Source of the DNA: Cymodocea nodosa
Taxonomy: Eukaryota; Streptophyta; Magnoliopsida; Alismatales; Cymodoceaceae
NCBI GenBank assembly: GCA_036874045.1
Contig: CM072340.1
Location: 5,471,001-5,535,000 of the forward strand
Direction of reading: 5' to 3'
Length of the DNA stretch: 64,000 nucleotides
Shown here: in pieces, positions 21,443 through 33,921 of the stretch
How positions within the stretch are numbered: the stretch's first letter is position 1
Layout of the letters: each line of letters begins with the position of its first letter
Position numbers and translations under genes: made by a program
Notes under the pieces: model-generated
Told to the model about the DNA's origin: nothing
Databases searched by the model: none
The model's input: the letters and a program-made list of their open reading frames with translations, nothing else

Positions 21443-22580
21443 ATGGAATTGTTGGAATTACCACTAGATGTAATAAGAGAAGTATTAAGTAATTTATCAA
21501 CTAAAGATCTATGCAAATTGTGTTGTGTCAAGACAAATTAGAAAATGTGTTAGAGAAAAATATTTTCATGGACTATAAGCTGCAAAGATGACCAACATTA
21601 GAGATCGAGTTTTATGGAAGTCATTCAATCCTAGTTCAATCAATTACAAATACCTAAATATAGAAGAAACTGTTGGAATTCCACCCAATACATTAGAAAG
21701 AATAGATCATATTATAGGAATAGATGAAGGATTGATCATATATAGAATTAAACCAAGGTATGTTATTCTATTACCTGATATTTTGATTAGAAATCCTATC
21801 ATTAGAGAGGAATGGAATATAGGAAGACCAAATATATTTGAAGTACCAATTGAAAATTGTAGGACAACATTAACATTTTCTAATAAGAATTCGACTATTC
21901 TTGAAAAATTATTTTATTAGAGACCAACTAGAATTGGGATGAAGGAGTATGTTTAAGTATTTACAATTTTATGAATAGATTGTAGAATGAAAATGTTATG
22001 GCATATTGGGGAGAGAAAAAACTAGTTAACAACACTCATGTAATACTTGATGGATATATATCTAGTCACGGATATATCAGTTGCATTTAGATCTAATTTA
22101 TACATAGTGAGCATAGATAGTTATGATAAATTTATAGAAATATTACGTATACCTCAAGTTATAGTTGAACCACCATTTGCAAAATATGATAAAATTCAAT
22201 TAGGAGTATGGTATAATAAATCTGATGATCCTACTTTATGTCTAGTAAGATGGTGGGATAAACTGATGAAATTTCAAATATGGATTATGAAAAACCTAAG
22301 TGAATGGAAGTAGGAAGAGAAATACATTGAAATATATGTGGAAATAGAAACAACTACATTATCATGGACGAGATAAGGATCCCTTTTTGCATTTTAATTC
22401 ATTAATGGTAATACTCTCATATTTAGTATTGATAACATACTACAAGTTTATAAAGTAAAAAGGAAAGCAAATTGCATTAAAATAGAATTAATAGCAAGGA
22501 GAATTATGCCTAAAGGTTTTGCTTAGAATGACACGTTTATTCCATTGTCACTACTTTTTAGTCATGTTCTTAAACTGTGA
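21443..22580 (+). pseudogene. captured F-box / F-box-associated protein gene (A0)
   Basis: ATG at 21443: MELLELPLDVIREVLSNLST then KDLCKLCCV, an F-box (L-P-x-D-V-I-x-E-V-L-S-x-L...D-L-x-x-x-x-C-V). In a plant cell this domain binds Skp1 in SCF ubiquitin ligases. After a frameshift near 21540 come LWKSFNPSSINYKYLN, GIDEGLIIYRIKPRYVILLP and ILIRNPIIREEWNIGRPN. The last two are like the 'G-L-I...P...NP.TREW' core of F-box-associated domains. Further on are YLVTDISVAFRSNLYIVSID and LVRWWDKLMKFQIWIMKNL. The ORF ends at 22578-22580. Original length would be about 370 residues, normal for the class. Frameshifts and in-frame stops kill this copy. Homologous copies lie at 43184-44170 and 53918-54542. 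Confidence 0.7.
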
Positions 22581-24476
22581 TTTTGTATTTTTAATGTTTT
22601 GTGTCTTTTGCATTTATTTTAAGAAAAGAAAGGAAAAACTTTAGTTTATGTTTTATTTATCTTACAAGAAAAACAAAATATCAATCCAGTTTGTTGGTAT
22701 CTATTTTGAGAAACCAACTAGCTTGCTTGTGTACCACCAAAGGTGTAGGAGCCTAGGTTCCACACAAGGCACATATTTAATAATATATGTTTTATTGTTA
22801 GTTGTTATTTTGTTATATGCTTTACTTTTATTTGTGAATGGAAAGTTTTTCAGAATCAAAAGTCAAAAGATATTAATGGAGATACAAAAGAACAAGGTAT
22901 GTGATTAATTACTTATCTTGAATTTATATTCATGCACAGTTCATGGAGTTATTAATTAACTCAACGAATTAAGTTTGTTGATTTAGGTGCTAAGTTAATG
23001 AAATATGATATCATGCCTACTAACATATATTATATTTTCTGTAAATCTTTTACATTGAGGAGAATGCAAAATGTAGGTACGGGGGAGAGGTAATTGGATT
23101 AAAAATCTAAATAATCTTATTAATTATAAGAATTAGGATTGTGCTACAAATTTATATGGAATCTAAGAAATTTTCTTTATGAAGTTTGCTGTAACTTTTC
23201 AAAATTTCTCTATAACTTTCCAAAAGATCATGGTAATTATCTGAAATTTTTCTAAAAACTTTCGATAGCTAAAACTGTAAAAAATTTTTTTTTGATAACT
23301 ATAACTGCCTAAACATTATATTTAGGATCTTACATAAGATATAGTATTTTGGATTTGTATTTATGAAAAAGATTATCTTATGTTTTTACTGAATTTTATG
23401 AGTTTAATAGTTTCACGATTTTAAAGGAAAATCAAAATGCTTAACTAAAACTTAGAAATTTGTCTTAAATCCTAAAAAGTTGATCTGTCGATTTTTGGAT
23501 TGAATGAAATGCTTGATTTGAGTGATTATACTTGTAGAATGATTTATGTGTAAATCATATTAAACTTCAATAAAAAATATGAGTTTATTGAAAAGGATTC
23601 ATATTTTTTAGTAGATAATAGAAGTAGGATTATATGAGATTTGTGTTTTATTGCATCTGTATTAATGAAATACATATATATATTGTGTTGAAAAGAAAAA
23701 AATGAGGATAAAGAGAAAAACTTTGAGAGTTTATTGATTTGTTTGATCATGAGCCTTTTGTACTTGAGCATATAGGTATGTAAGGATTATTAACTTGAGA
23801 AAGGACTCTTTAAATTTGACAACATAAGGTCCTAATCAGATTTGGGATTGTTGACTGAAAGCTCGATACATGGGTACACTAGAAAGTTCTTGTATGATTC
23901 AAGATTTTCAAATTAACTTTTAAAGTAAAAATATGCATATACTGTTATGAAAAGATGAAAGTGCTTTATTAAAAATATAGATATCTTTTAATTAAGTATG
24001 TTCTCTGTTCTTTATGACTACTGATATGTGAATCTAGATTAGACTTTTGAAGTTGTTTATTTGAAATACACTTCATGATTCCTTTGGTTTTAATCATATC
24101 AAGTTGAGTTGTGTTTTGATTCATATGCAGTTGAAATTTATTCTAGAAATCATATTGGAAAATTTAGGATAACAGATGTTTGAAAAAGATTGATAATATA
24201 ATTACCACCTACTTTATATAAGTATATTTTGTATGTAATTTGAGTATTTTTGAAATATATTTGCAAGTGGAAGAGAAAGAACAATGTTAAATTAGATTAC
24301 TGATTTGTAGAGAATATCTTTATATTAATTTAATCTTAGTATTTAGAAGATATAAGATGAAGAAATATTTTTCATAAGGAATACAAATTTATGAAGAAAA
24401 GAAATAGTTCTAGCACTTTAGAAATACTAATTAATTAAACCTTATTAGTTTACTAAGGGACTAGCAAAAAGTAGGT
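22581..24476 (+). other. non-coding 3' region of A0
   Basis: No coding sequence was recognised; short frames at 22648-22908 and 23544-23771 are not conserved as proteins. It contains a CAACGAATTAAG motif near 22955, an internal polypurine tract (23081-23090) and AT-rich stretches. All of it is collinear with 41370-43183 (M1) and 52232-53917 (M2). Confidence 0.65.
23050..23092 (+). promoter_or_regulatory. internal polypurine tract with conserved ACATTGAGGA lead (A0)
   Basis: ACATTGAGGAGAATGCAAAA, then TGTAGGTACGGGGGAGAGG. The complementary block recurs at 42668-42715 (M1), 53517-53560 (M2) and, in a different family, at 57271-57315 (D). An extra PPT 1.4 kb upstream of the terminal one could prime a second plus-strand start. 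This is inferred from sequence only. Confidence 0.5.
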
Positions 24477-24486
24477 ATGGGGGAAG
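24477..24486 (+). promoter_or_regulatory. terminal polypurine tract of A0
   Basis: ATGGGGGAAG directly precedes the 3' LTR start at 24487. The upstream block AAGGGACTAGCAAAA is shared with the minus-strand copies at 41361-41400 and 52223-52262. Confidence 0.75.
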
Positions 24487-27400
24487 TATTCAGAATGAAA
24501 AAGTACATAATATTAATAGTTAATTAATGATTAATTGCATAATATTTAGCTTATCATATAAGAATTAAACTATTGTATGATAATTATACGATTACATGCT
24601 TTAATTATAGAATGTGCATAATTTCAAGGAATTGATGTTAATTAAATATCATTTCTGAAATATTGGAAACTTAGTTTAAGTGTGGTTTTATAGAAATATA
24701 CGAATGCTCGTAAAGTTACTCATGTAAGTTTATGGACCTTCAAAGTTATTAAGGTTACGGAAGCTCGTAAAGTTTTAAGTTAAGTTTACAGATCCTCGTA
24801 AACTTATGAAGTTAAGTTTATGTAACCTCATTAAGTTAGCATTATGCATGTATTGAATTTAAATGTTATACTATGTCACATGAGTTGCACATGTTTAACT
24901 CGTTAAGTTAGCATAACTATACACGTTGAGTTACTTGATTAAATACTAAGGTAACGTGTTATGTTAATATTATAAGCTTATAAGTTATTTCTTTATTACA
25001 CGTGATATATTATATTATTATTTTATATCAAGTTTGTTGAGTCACAGTTAAATCAACGAAGTAAGTCCATTGAGTTACACCAACTCCATGAACCAGTTAT
25101 TTTCTAATATGTCATTATAAGTTGTTGCAGGAATAGGAAATTCGAAGGAAAACCACGATTGCACATATCATGCAAAATTTAAACCATGGAATGAAGAAGA
25201 AATCACTATCGTAGAGTTGAATGAAGAAGATCCAACCAATCACTTCGTCGAAGGAAATTACTACTAAAAGAAATATAAAAAGAAGAGGAGAAGAATGAAG
25301 AAGGGTGTATGGTGTGTGGAGTGTGTGGAGAACCATGCTATCTACAGAAAGCGTTAGTAGTTTCCTGAAGTACCACCATACCAACACCAACACCAACACC
25401 AAACCACCACAATCACCAACCATTAGAGGTCTATGAGGATACTTTTTGGATGTCGGGTCGATTCCAAGCCAAACATGGTGATTGACAACCACTATGAGGA
25501 GTGATCACGTCATAAGAAGGGAAGCCATTTTCACCAAGCATCGAATCATTTCTTAGGAGATCGTAAAGCTTCTAGCCTTAGTTTCGAGTTGATGTCAATA
25601 TACTAAAGAGGAGATAAACTTACAAGTCTCGATTCACGATTCTATAAGGAGGGGAGGTGTGACTGTAAGTGATTAAGTTTTTAGGGGTGTAATCACGTTA
25701 TATGTGTTAAGACCCTTGCATTTTGATAACGCAAAAACCTGTGTGAGGAAACAAATTGTATTTCACATATTAGACTGTTCAGCAAAAGAGCAAAAGGTAG
25801 ATAGGTCGATACAGATAGTTTAGAATTTGCTGCAAGAGATAAAAAGGGAAGAGAAAAATCTTTGGTGAGTTACCAAGCTTAACTATCTAGAAGAGAAAAA
25901 TCTTTGATGAGTTACTAGGCTTAACTATATGGAAGAGAAAAATCTTCGGTGAGTTACTAGGCTTAACTATTCGAAAGAGAAAAATCTTCGGTGAGTTACC
26001 AGGCTTAAGTATCTAATGAGTTAGTATTAAGCAGCAAAAACACCATGGGACAGTTAGAAATTTAACTATCCGAAAATATAAGGCCTTTGGAGAGTTTTAA
26101 AGATAGTTAGCTAAGTGATCAGAGAGTTAAGGCACTAACTATCTAGATGTTCAAGGAAATCAGAAAGTTAGGAAGGCTAACTATCTGAAACTTAAGTCAT
26201 TAAATTTTCTACATGCAAAAATCAAGAACAGAAGCTTAAAAGGATTTTTCAGAGAGTTAGAAAGTTAACTATCCGAAAAACAAGAGGTTTCAGAAGGTTA
26301 CAAATTTAACTATTTGAAACTTAAGTCACTCTATTATGCACGTGTAGAAATAAGAAGATAGCAGTCTAAAGCTTAGAAGAGGAATCAGGACGTTACTATA
26401 GCTAACTATCCGAAAGTTGAAGATTTTCAGTAGGTTAACATCCATAACCATCTGAACTTAAGACACCTCACGTGTATGACTTAAAATCTCACGTGACACA
26501 GACAAAAGGACTTAAGTGGATTTTTGGTAAGTTATGGCTGTGCTTCGGAGAGTTACATAGCTAACCATCCAAAATTCAAAGGGAATAGAAAGGTTACAAG
26601 CTGGACAATATACAGAATGGTAACTTACTATATTTGGGACTGAGTACTCAGTAAGTACAGCAGAAAACACCCATTAGTAGTGAATATAATCGTTATACCT
26701 CTTGGTGTAAATATGAGAAGTAAAGGGAAGATTAAGACAACGATTATCATATATTGTGAGCTACTCAAAAAATTCTAGAGATACTCTAAAGTCTGCAAAA
26801 TATAGAAATATTCTCAAAGTCCACTACAGCACAAAAGCTCCCTACGTTCAAACTCTATTTCAAAGTTCAAATCTGTTGGTTCGTGAGTTTCAACCTGAAA
26901 ACTCACTATTGGTTAAGAGCTTGTACCTGAAAGCTCGAAGAAAGGTTGGTTCCTAAGCTTCAACTTGAAAGCTCAAGTGTTGGTTCTCGCTTCAACCTGA
27001 AAGCAAGTGTTGTAAGTATTCATATACTTAGTGAAGTTCAAGTGAATCTTGGGGGTGGACTAGCCAAGTTGGTGAACCACCTAAAAATCTCTTTGTGTTC
27101 ATTACTTTTCACTGTTTTGCATGTACATTGATTAATTAAGATCACAAATAATTTGAATCAACCAATTAACTTAAAAGAAAGTTAAAATTTCACACACACA
27201 CCATTCACCCCCCCTCTGGTGAGCCTTTCGATCCTAACAATATGTAGTGACAAAAGTTATTACTATCAATAGAGAATTTTGCATTTCATCTTCCATTTCA
27301 TCTTCAGGAAACATATCAAAACAAAAAAACTAATTATCTATTTTTATAATTAGCATTTATGTGTTGTATTGTGATTAATGCTATTATTATCAATATTGTG

Positions 27401-27922
27401 AATGTTTTATGTTTATTTGATTCAGAAAATAGAAAAGCGTATTATTGATTATTGAAATTAGTTCGTACAAAATACCCAAAAATCTTAATGGTTACTACTT
27501 GAAATATTTGAATGTTAGTGTTGATTAATGATAAATACTAGATAAACTAACATTAAAAGCTTAATTGATGTTATTTACATTCTGTGGAACCGCCCAATGG
27601 ATGGCCGAATTCCTCTATGAATAGCAAATTTATTTAGAAGTTACTAATTAGGCTCGTCGAGTTAACTCCACGAGGTTAGTCTGTTTAGTTAGCAGTAAGT
27701 CAACGGAGTGCATAATTTAACACATATAAAACTCTAGTTGTAAAAAGCAAAATAGTATAAAGTTTTAATTCAATCTCAATGGGATCGACCTGTACTTACA
27801 CACTTATACAATAGACATTGTGTACTTATAGTTAAAACAAATTGGATTTAATATCTAATTTGCGAAAATTGTTTGTTACTTTTAGTAGAACTTATAAATA
27901 TACATTTAAAAGTTACTAAACA
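24487..27922 (+). repeat. 3' LTR of A0, split by a solo copia LTR
   Basis: It begins TATTCAGAATGAAAAAG (first G changed to A relative to TGTTTAGAATG elsewhere) and ends CTAAACA at 27922. Without the insertion (25705-27239 plus one duplication) it is about 1.9 kb. It carries GTTGAGTTA/TAACTCAACGA words and a variant array around 24700-24840 (CTCGTAAAGTTA-like). Confidence 0.75.
25705..27239 (+). mobile_element. solo LTR of copia family S, duplication ATATG
   Basis: The LTR starts TGTTAAGACCCTTGCATTTT and ends GATCCTAACA. ATATG occurs on both sides (25700-25704 and 27240-27244). It is 1535 bp, plus orientation, inside the A0 3' LTR. The GGTGAGTTACTAGGCTTAAC block repeats three to four times near 25860-26010. 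CACGTG words lie at about 26460-26500. Confidence 0.9.
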
Positions 27923-28727
27923 AGAGATTTCTTCTCTACCAAACCGCATTCTTTGCACTAAATCTTCCAAGGTTAGAAATATCTATTATCTTTCAACTTT
28001 GTCGAATTTTAACAAAGTAATAGACCAAATAGTACTACTAATAGGAATATCACCTCTATTGAGTACTTTAATGCATTCGTTAATTATGGCTTCTTGAGGT
28101 TGCTCACTTGATTTTTCATTCAAGTATTGAAAATAAGTTCCAATTGCATTCATTCCAAAGTTGACAACATCCTTTTGTTTCTTTTTTTTTTAGTACTTTC
28201 AGACATTTTGGAAGTCAATGTGTTCGTTATGGTAGATCGCTTATGTAGACAAGGCATGTTCAACAGCCTATGGAAATCTACTTCTAGAGTGAACTTATCA
28301 TGAATACTTGGATTTGAAGACTATTTGTGCATATTTCCCATCGGAAAATGAAATAGCAGAAGATGTAGGAAATGGTAGGAGATGGAAAGGAGAAAGATTG
28401 TAGGAAATGACAAGAAATAAAATGTTATTTGTGCACACCAAGAAATGATAGGAAATGACAAGGAAACTGAGATATTTATGCATACTAGGAAATGATCAGA
28501 AATGACAAGAAAGAATTTTAAAATATTTAAATTCACTTTTATAAAATATTAAAATGTATATTAAGAATTTTTAAAAAATTTTAGTGTATTAACTTAAAAT
28601 AACTATACAAAATGCACATATGAAATAACTTTTTCATCAAAAGTAAAATTCATTACAACTACATTGAATACATTTTTTTACATATTATCTCTCTCCTACA
28701 TGGAATACATAATTCTTTCACGCATTC
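27923..28727 (-). other. older target DNA between the two retrotransposon nests, with a possible MYB/SANT-like remnant
   Basis: This stretch is bounded on the left by the A0 LTR end and on the right by the E1 LTR start, and contains no LTR motifs. On the minus strand 28206-27935, in two frames, it reads MSESTKKKR, then KDVVNFGMNAIGTYFQYLNE, QPQEAIINECIKVLNRGDI and SSTIWSITLLKF. This recalls the C-terminal part of the MYB/SANT-like proteins associated with PIF/Harbinger transposons, but the match is from memory and weak. At 28330-28520, GGAAATGANAGGAAATGAC-like words repeat many times, as in subterminal regions of some Harbinger/Tourist elements. Confidence 0.3.
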
Positions 28728-30745
28728 TGTTTAGAATGAAAAAGTGCATAATATTAACAGTTAAATGATGGTTAATTGCATAATATTTAGCTTATCATAT
28801 GAGAATTAAGCCATTATGTTGTAATTGCACTGTTATAAGCATTAATGAAAGAATCTACATAATTTCAAGGAATTAACGTTAATTAAGTACATTTCTGAAC
28901 TGTCAGTAAATTACAGGTTGCAAAATTCTTAAGTATCTGAATTTTTGGTTATTTCGAAGAGTTATGTTTAATGTACTGGACAGTTATGTTTTAAACGCTA
29001 AAAGAATATTTAAGTGAACAGTAACAACTCGTTGAGTTAGTGATCTTTTTGTTAAAAGATCATGTGCCAACTCGTTGAGTTACAAGTTTAAAGGTATAAA
29101 AAGATCACATGAGAACTCGTTGAGTTAGCGAGTGAAAACCATAAGTTATATATCTGAACTCGTTAAGTTAGAATTATGCACGTATTGAATTTAAATGCTT
29201 TATTATGTCACGTGAGATGCACATGTTGAACTCGTTAAGTTAGCATAACTGTACGCGTTGAGTTACATGATTACACACTAAGGTAACGCGTTATGTTAGC
29301 AGCTTATTTCTTTATTGCACATGTTTTATAGTTAAATCAACGAAGTAAGTCCATTGAGTTATCTGTAACTCCACAGACCATTTATTTACTAATATGCCAC
29401 TATAGCGATTGTAGAAACAGGACATTCGAAGGAAAACCACAATTGCACGTATCACATAGGAATTCATTCGTGGAAGGAAGAAGAAATCACTATCGTTGAT
29501 ATGAATGAAGGAAATCCAACCGATCATCTAAGTAGAACTAGTTACTACTAAAGAAATATAAAAGAAAAGGAGAAAAGACGAAGAAGGTGTGTGTGTAGAG
29601 GTAGAGGACCACGCTAACTACAGGCAGCATCGATAGTTCCCTGAAGCTCCACACCAATATCACCATAATCACCAACCATCGGAGGTCTGTGAGGATACTT
29701 TCCCGATGTATGGTCGATTCTGAGCCAAACACTATGCCTGACAACCATTATGAGGAGTGATCGTGTCGTAGGAAGGGAAGCCATTTTCACCAAGCACCGA
29801 CTCATATCTCAAGAGATCGTGAAGCTTCTAGCCTTGGTTTCGGGTTGATGCCAGTATGCTAAAGAGGAGATCATCTTGCAATTCTAGACTCGCGATTTTA
29901 TAGGGAGAGGAGGCAAGATTGTAAGTGGTTAAATTTTTAGTGGTCTAATCGCGTTGCATGTAGTGACGAAAGTTTTTACTATCGATAGAGATTAATTTTA
30001 CATTTCTTTCATGACCATATCAAAACAAAAATACCAAAAACAGTAAATTATCTGTGTTTACATTTCGTATTTAAGTGTCATATTGTTTGTTTTGTATCGC
30101 GATTAATGTTAGCATTATCAATATTGTAAATGTTTCATGTTTGTTTGATTCAGAAAATAGAAAATAGTTTTACAATTTACTGAAATTGATTCGTTCCTGA
30201 TACTTAAAGATTTTAATGGTTACTATTTGAAATATCTAAATGTTAGTGTTGTTGAATGATAAATCTAATTTTAACTAGTATTAAATAGCTTAATTGATAT
30301 TATTTACAATCTATGGAACCGCCCAATGGTTGGCTAAATTCCTTTGTAAATAGCAGTATTAAACTAAAAAGATAGCTTCGTTGAGTTAATTCAATTCCAC
30401 GAGGTTAGTTCGTTGAGTTAGATATAACTAAACGGAGTGCTTACTGAATATATAAATTTCACTATTAAAAATGAAACAATACACAATTCTTACTCAATTC
30501 TCTATGAGATCGACTTGTACTTGTACACAAATACAATATACATTGTGCACTTGCAGTTAAAATACAAATTGGAATAAATATCTAATTTGTGTGAAAGGTT
30601 GTTTGTTTACTTCTAAAAGGAATTACTAATATAACCAAGTTTAAGATTTAATTTGTCATAACTAAACAAAAGTTAACAAAACCCAAACAAGTTTTCTGGC
30701 ACCGTTGTTGGGGACTAGTTTCTGATTCAACTTTTCACATCAAAC
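28728..30745 (+). repeat. 5' LTR of E1 with embedded old PBS
   Basis: Starts TGTTTAGAATGAAAAAGTGC. The CCAAACA at 30689 would be an older LTR end, because a PBS-like TGGCACCGTTGTTGGGGA follows at 30697-30714. But the E2 and M1 LTRs both extend past this to ...CATCAAACA, which here is split by S3 after CAAAC (30745). The functional end is therefore taken as 30745/37170. It carries CGTTGAGTTA/TAACTCAACGA words around 29030-29130 and 30380-30440. Confidence 0.7.
30697..30714 (+). promoter_or_regulatory. embedded ancestral PBS inside the E1 LTR end
   Basis: TGGCACCGTTGTTGGGGA resembles the tRNA-Asp PBS with two or three mismatches. Because the same module (about 57-60 bp including spacer and tail) lies inside the LTR ends of E2 (48434-48451) and M1 (39357-39374), it now belongs to the LTR. 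A second PBS follows after the real LTR end. Confidence 0.65.
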
Positions 30746-32487
30746 TATTAGGACCTTAGTGTTTTGATAATGCAAAAACCTATGTGAAGAAATCAAATTG
30801 TATTTCACAGATATGATAGCTTAGCAAAAGATCAAAAAGCAGACGAACAGATGGAGAAAGTTCCAAACGATACTACTATAGAGCTACAGAAAAATTGGAC
30901 AGTTACAGGTCTAAGTATTCGAAGAGCAAGTTTAAAGCAACAGCAATACTATCAAACAGTTAGAAGAATAACTATCCAAAATTATAAAGCCTTCGGAGAG
31001 TTATGAAAGGCAGTTGGTTGAATGATCACAGAGTTAAGGAGTTAACTATCCGAAAGCAAAAGGAAAATCGGAAAGTTAGAAAGGCTAACTATCTGAAACT
31101 TAAGTCATTCAATTAACCACGTGCAGAAATTCAAAACAGAAGCTTAAAGGCTTTTTCGAAGAGTTAGGAAGATAATTATCTGACTTTTTCGGTGAGTTAC
31201 AGGTATAACTTTTTGAAACTTAAGTTATCATATTACGCACATGCAGAATGGAGAAGCCGGCAATTGAAAGCTTAAAAAGGGAAAATCGAAGAGTTAGATA
31301 ACTATCCGAATTTTCAAAGAGAGTTTCGGTAAGTTATAGTTTAACTATCCAAAACTTAAGTTATTGAAATTGCCACGTGCAGAATTCTAGAAAGAAGATC
31401 ATTTAGGTTTTCGAAGAGTTAGAAAGATAACTATTGAAATCTCAAGAGAGTTTTGGTGAGTTATGGTTTAACCATCCGAAACTTAAGTCAATGAATTTCC
31501 CACGTGCAGATTTGAAGGGACAGCTGTCGGAGACTTAAATGAAAGTTCAAAGAGTTACAGTAGTTAACTATCCGAAAGTTAGGAGTTCTTTTTGGTAAGT
31601 TAAATACAAGACTCCGAACACTTGACATTACACGTGAGCAACTTAAATTCCTTACATGACTCAGATAACAGAATATGAGTGATGAATGCTTTTCGGTAAG
31701 TTATTTTTATAACCATCCGAAAGCCTGAGATTTTCGGAAGGTTACTTACTGAACATCAGATAGAACGGTAACTTACCATATTTAGGTCTAATTATTTATG
31801 AAGTACAGCAGAATAAATCCGTTGAGGAGAAAATATGATCGTTGGATATTCAAGCATATATACAATCAGATCATTCAGTATTCAAAGGGGGGCTTACAAG
31901 TGAGATTACAGATATAATTACATACAGAGATACAGTATACATTACAGATCAATTGCTGATATAGAAGAAAGCTCAAATTCAGTTCAACAAGGAATCGATT
32001 GAAAGCTGGATTTACAAGAAGATTCTTAAAGCTCTCCATGTGCTGAAAGTTTGATCCAAGAAGGATCATTTGGTTTGTGGCTTCAACCTTAAAGCTTCAT
32101 TCAGTTGTTGGTTTGAGTTTCGACCTGAAAACTCAAGAGGTTGGTTTTCTAGAGTTTATACCTGAAAACTTCTAAGTGTTGGTTTTCTAGAGTTTATAAC
32201 TGAAAACTTCTATGTGGTTGGTTCTTACTTCGACCTGAAAGCAAGTGTGTAAGTGTTGAGATACTTAGTGAAGCTCAAGTGACCCTTGGGGGTGGACTAG
32301 CCGAGTTGGTGAACCACCTAAAATTCTCTTGTATTTCTTACCTTTATTTCCGCTGTGCATGATATTTTTATCTGATTATTACTTGTGCAAATTGATTAAT
32401 CAAATTAGTTAGTAAAGTAAAAAATAGGTTTAAATTCACATTGTTCTCCATTCACCCCCCCTCTGGTGAAGCCATTCGTTCCTAACA
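30746..32487 (+). repeat. 5' LTR of S3 (1742 bp)
   Basis: TATTAGGACC ... CGTTCCTAACA. The interior is a run of 60-100 bp modules with TTTCGGTAAGTTA / TAACTATCCGAAA half-sites and five or so CACGTG-like words. It ends with the GGGGGTGGACTAGCC and CACCCCCCCTCTGGTGAAGC blocks. It is longer than the 3' LTR, partly because a ggttttctagagtttata unit is duplicated near 32140-32220. Confidence 0.9.
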
Positions 32488-32489
32488 AT

Positions 32490-32501
32490 TGGTATCAGAG
32501 T
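32490..32501 (+). promoter_or_regulatory. primer-binding site of S3 (initiator tRNA-Met)
   Basis: TGGTATCAGAGT follows the LTR end after 2 bp. It differs at one base from the usual plant copia PBS TGGTATCAGAGC. Confidence 0.9.
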
Positions 32502-32539
32502 GGGTTGATCTCTTTTTATAGATTTAGCCATTTGAGATC

Positions 32540-33921
32540 ATGGCATCTTTTCACATAGAGGGTCAGAACATCCATCGGCCTCTCCTGTTTGATAGTATTA
32601 ATTATAATTACTAGAAAAATAGGATGGAATGTTTCCTTAGAAGCTAAAATAAAGTTTCAGCTTGTAAATCTGCTCACGAGGCTTGGAACACTCTTCAAAT
32701 AACCTTTGAAGGAACCAACCAAGTGAAAGACGCTAAAATAAGCATTTTACTTAGAAAGCTTGAATTATTTAAAATGCTTGATGATGAAACTATCACTGAT
32801 ATGTTTTCAAGATTCACTAAGATTATTAATGGCTTAAGAGGTTTGGGAAAAGAACTTTCTGTCCCTGAACAGGTACAGAAAATCCTCAGAAGCTTAACTA
32901 TGGAATGGAAGCAAAAGTCAACATCGATACAAGATTCCAAAGACCTCAACAAATACTCAATAGAGGATCTAATGGGCAACCTACTGGCCCATGAAGTTCA
33001 AATGAAGGAATGGAAAGTTGAGGAAGGTAGTGGTAAAAAGAAAACTGAAACAAAGAAAGAACTAGCCCTTCCATCAACACAAGAACTTCAAAGCTCGGTT
33101 GATGATGAAGTTGTGCTACTAGCTAGAAAATTCTGAAAATGGATGAAGAAAAGAATCATGGCAGCACATCAAAAAGCAATGCACCAATATGCTTTAAATG
33201 CAAGAAGCAGGGACATATACAACCTGATTGTCCATTGCAATAAGAAGAAGAAAAAGAAATGAAGAAGAAGAGGAGGAGCTACAAAAAGAAAATGGCATTG
33301 AAGGCTACTTGGGATGATAGTAGTTCTTCTAGTAGCTCATCCAGTTGAGATGAAGAGGTACTAGTAAACGTGTGCTATACAGCACAAGAGGAATGTTCCA
33401 CTTCATCTCAAAGTGATTTTGATGTAGACAATGATAATCTAGATGTAAATATTCTTTTGTCTACTGTTGATAGCTTATATGTTAAATGCAAAAAGTATAA
33501 AAAGGAAATTAAGCATTTAACTGCATGCTTAGAAGAAGCACATACTAAACTTGAAAATTTGCATGCTAAAGATACAAAATGCAATAATGATAAATTGATA
33601 AATGAAAATGAAAATTTGAAATCAGAAATCACTGATCTAAAAAATTCTATGCATAAATTTACTAATGGACAAAAAAGATTAGATCAAATCATTGGTTCAC
33701 AGAGACATGGCTCAAATAGATTTGGCCTAGAGTATGCTACTCCACAGGAAATACCCTACTGTGGTGGTGTTATCCGATCTTATAGAGATGGTACAACAGT
33801 GTTTGCCATCAAAAGAAGATCTAGTTCAATGTGGCTACCAAAAGGCAATAAACTAAATATTGCTAGGACTAACACTTATGGACCCAAGAAAGAATGTGTA
33901 CCAAAATCTATTTCTGTTTGA
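32540..33921 (+). pseudogene. copia Gag (S3), degenerate but nearly full length
   Basis: ATG at 32540 (MASFHIEGQNIHRPLLFDS). The start is followed by stops. The open core at 32723-33136 reads AKISILLRKLELFKMLDDET and GLRGLGKELSVPEQVQKILR and ends DDEVVLLARKF, a UBN2-type copia Gag. A CCHC knuckle ICFKCKKQGHIQPDC lies out of frame at about 33187-33230. Then comes an acidic Ser-rich tail and a coiled-coil frame (33370-33921) with ILLSTVDSLYVKCKKYKKEI and ending KKECVPKSISV. Gag would package RNA in a virus-like particle. At least two stops and a frameshift break this copy. Confidence 0.8.

Larger units (their letters stand above)
13989..27922 (+). mobile_element. A0: family A Ty3/gypsy element (Athila/Tat-like), 3' portion with F-box gene
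   Basis: Plus-strand order: Athila-associated ORF (14106-15235), non-coding stretch with TATA box, gag N-terminal-like ORF (16277-16669), F-box gene (21443-22580), internal polypurine tract (23081-23090), terminal polypurine tract (24477-24486) and 3' LTR (24487-27922). Nested inside are solo LTRs at 16664-20904 and 25705-27239. The left end was lost at the junction with A1. The right LTR end CTAAACA at 27922 abuts older DNA. The order agrees with M1 on the minus strand (46444-39325), so it is a family feature. Confidence 0.75.

Noticed and set aside
28298..28536. Minus-strand open frames with hydrophobic Phe/Ser-rich translation
   Set aside because: They arise from the GGAAATGA-type repeats in the non-LTR core. 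Both frames are low-complexity and not coding.
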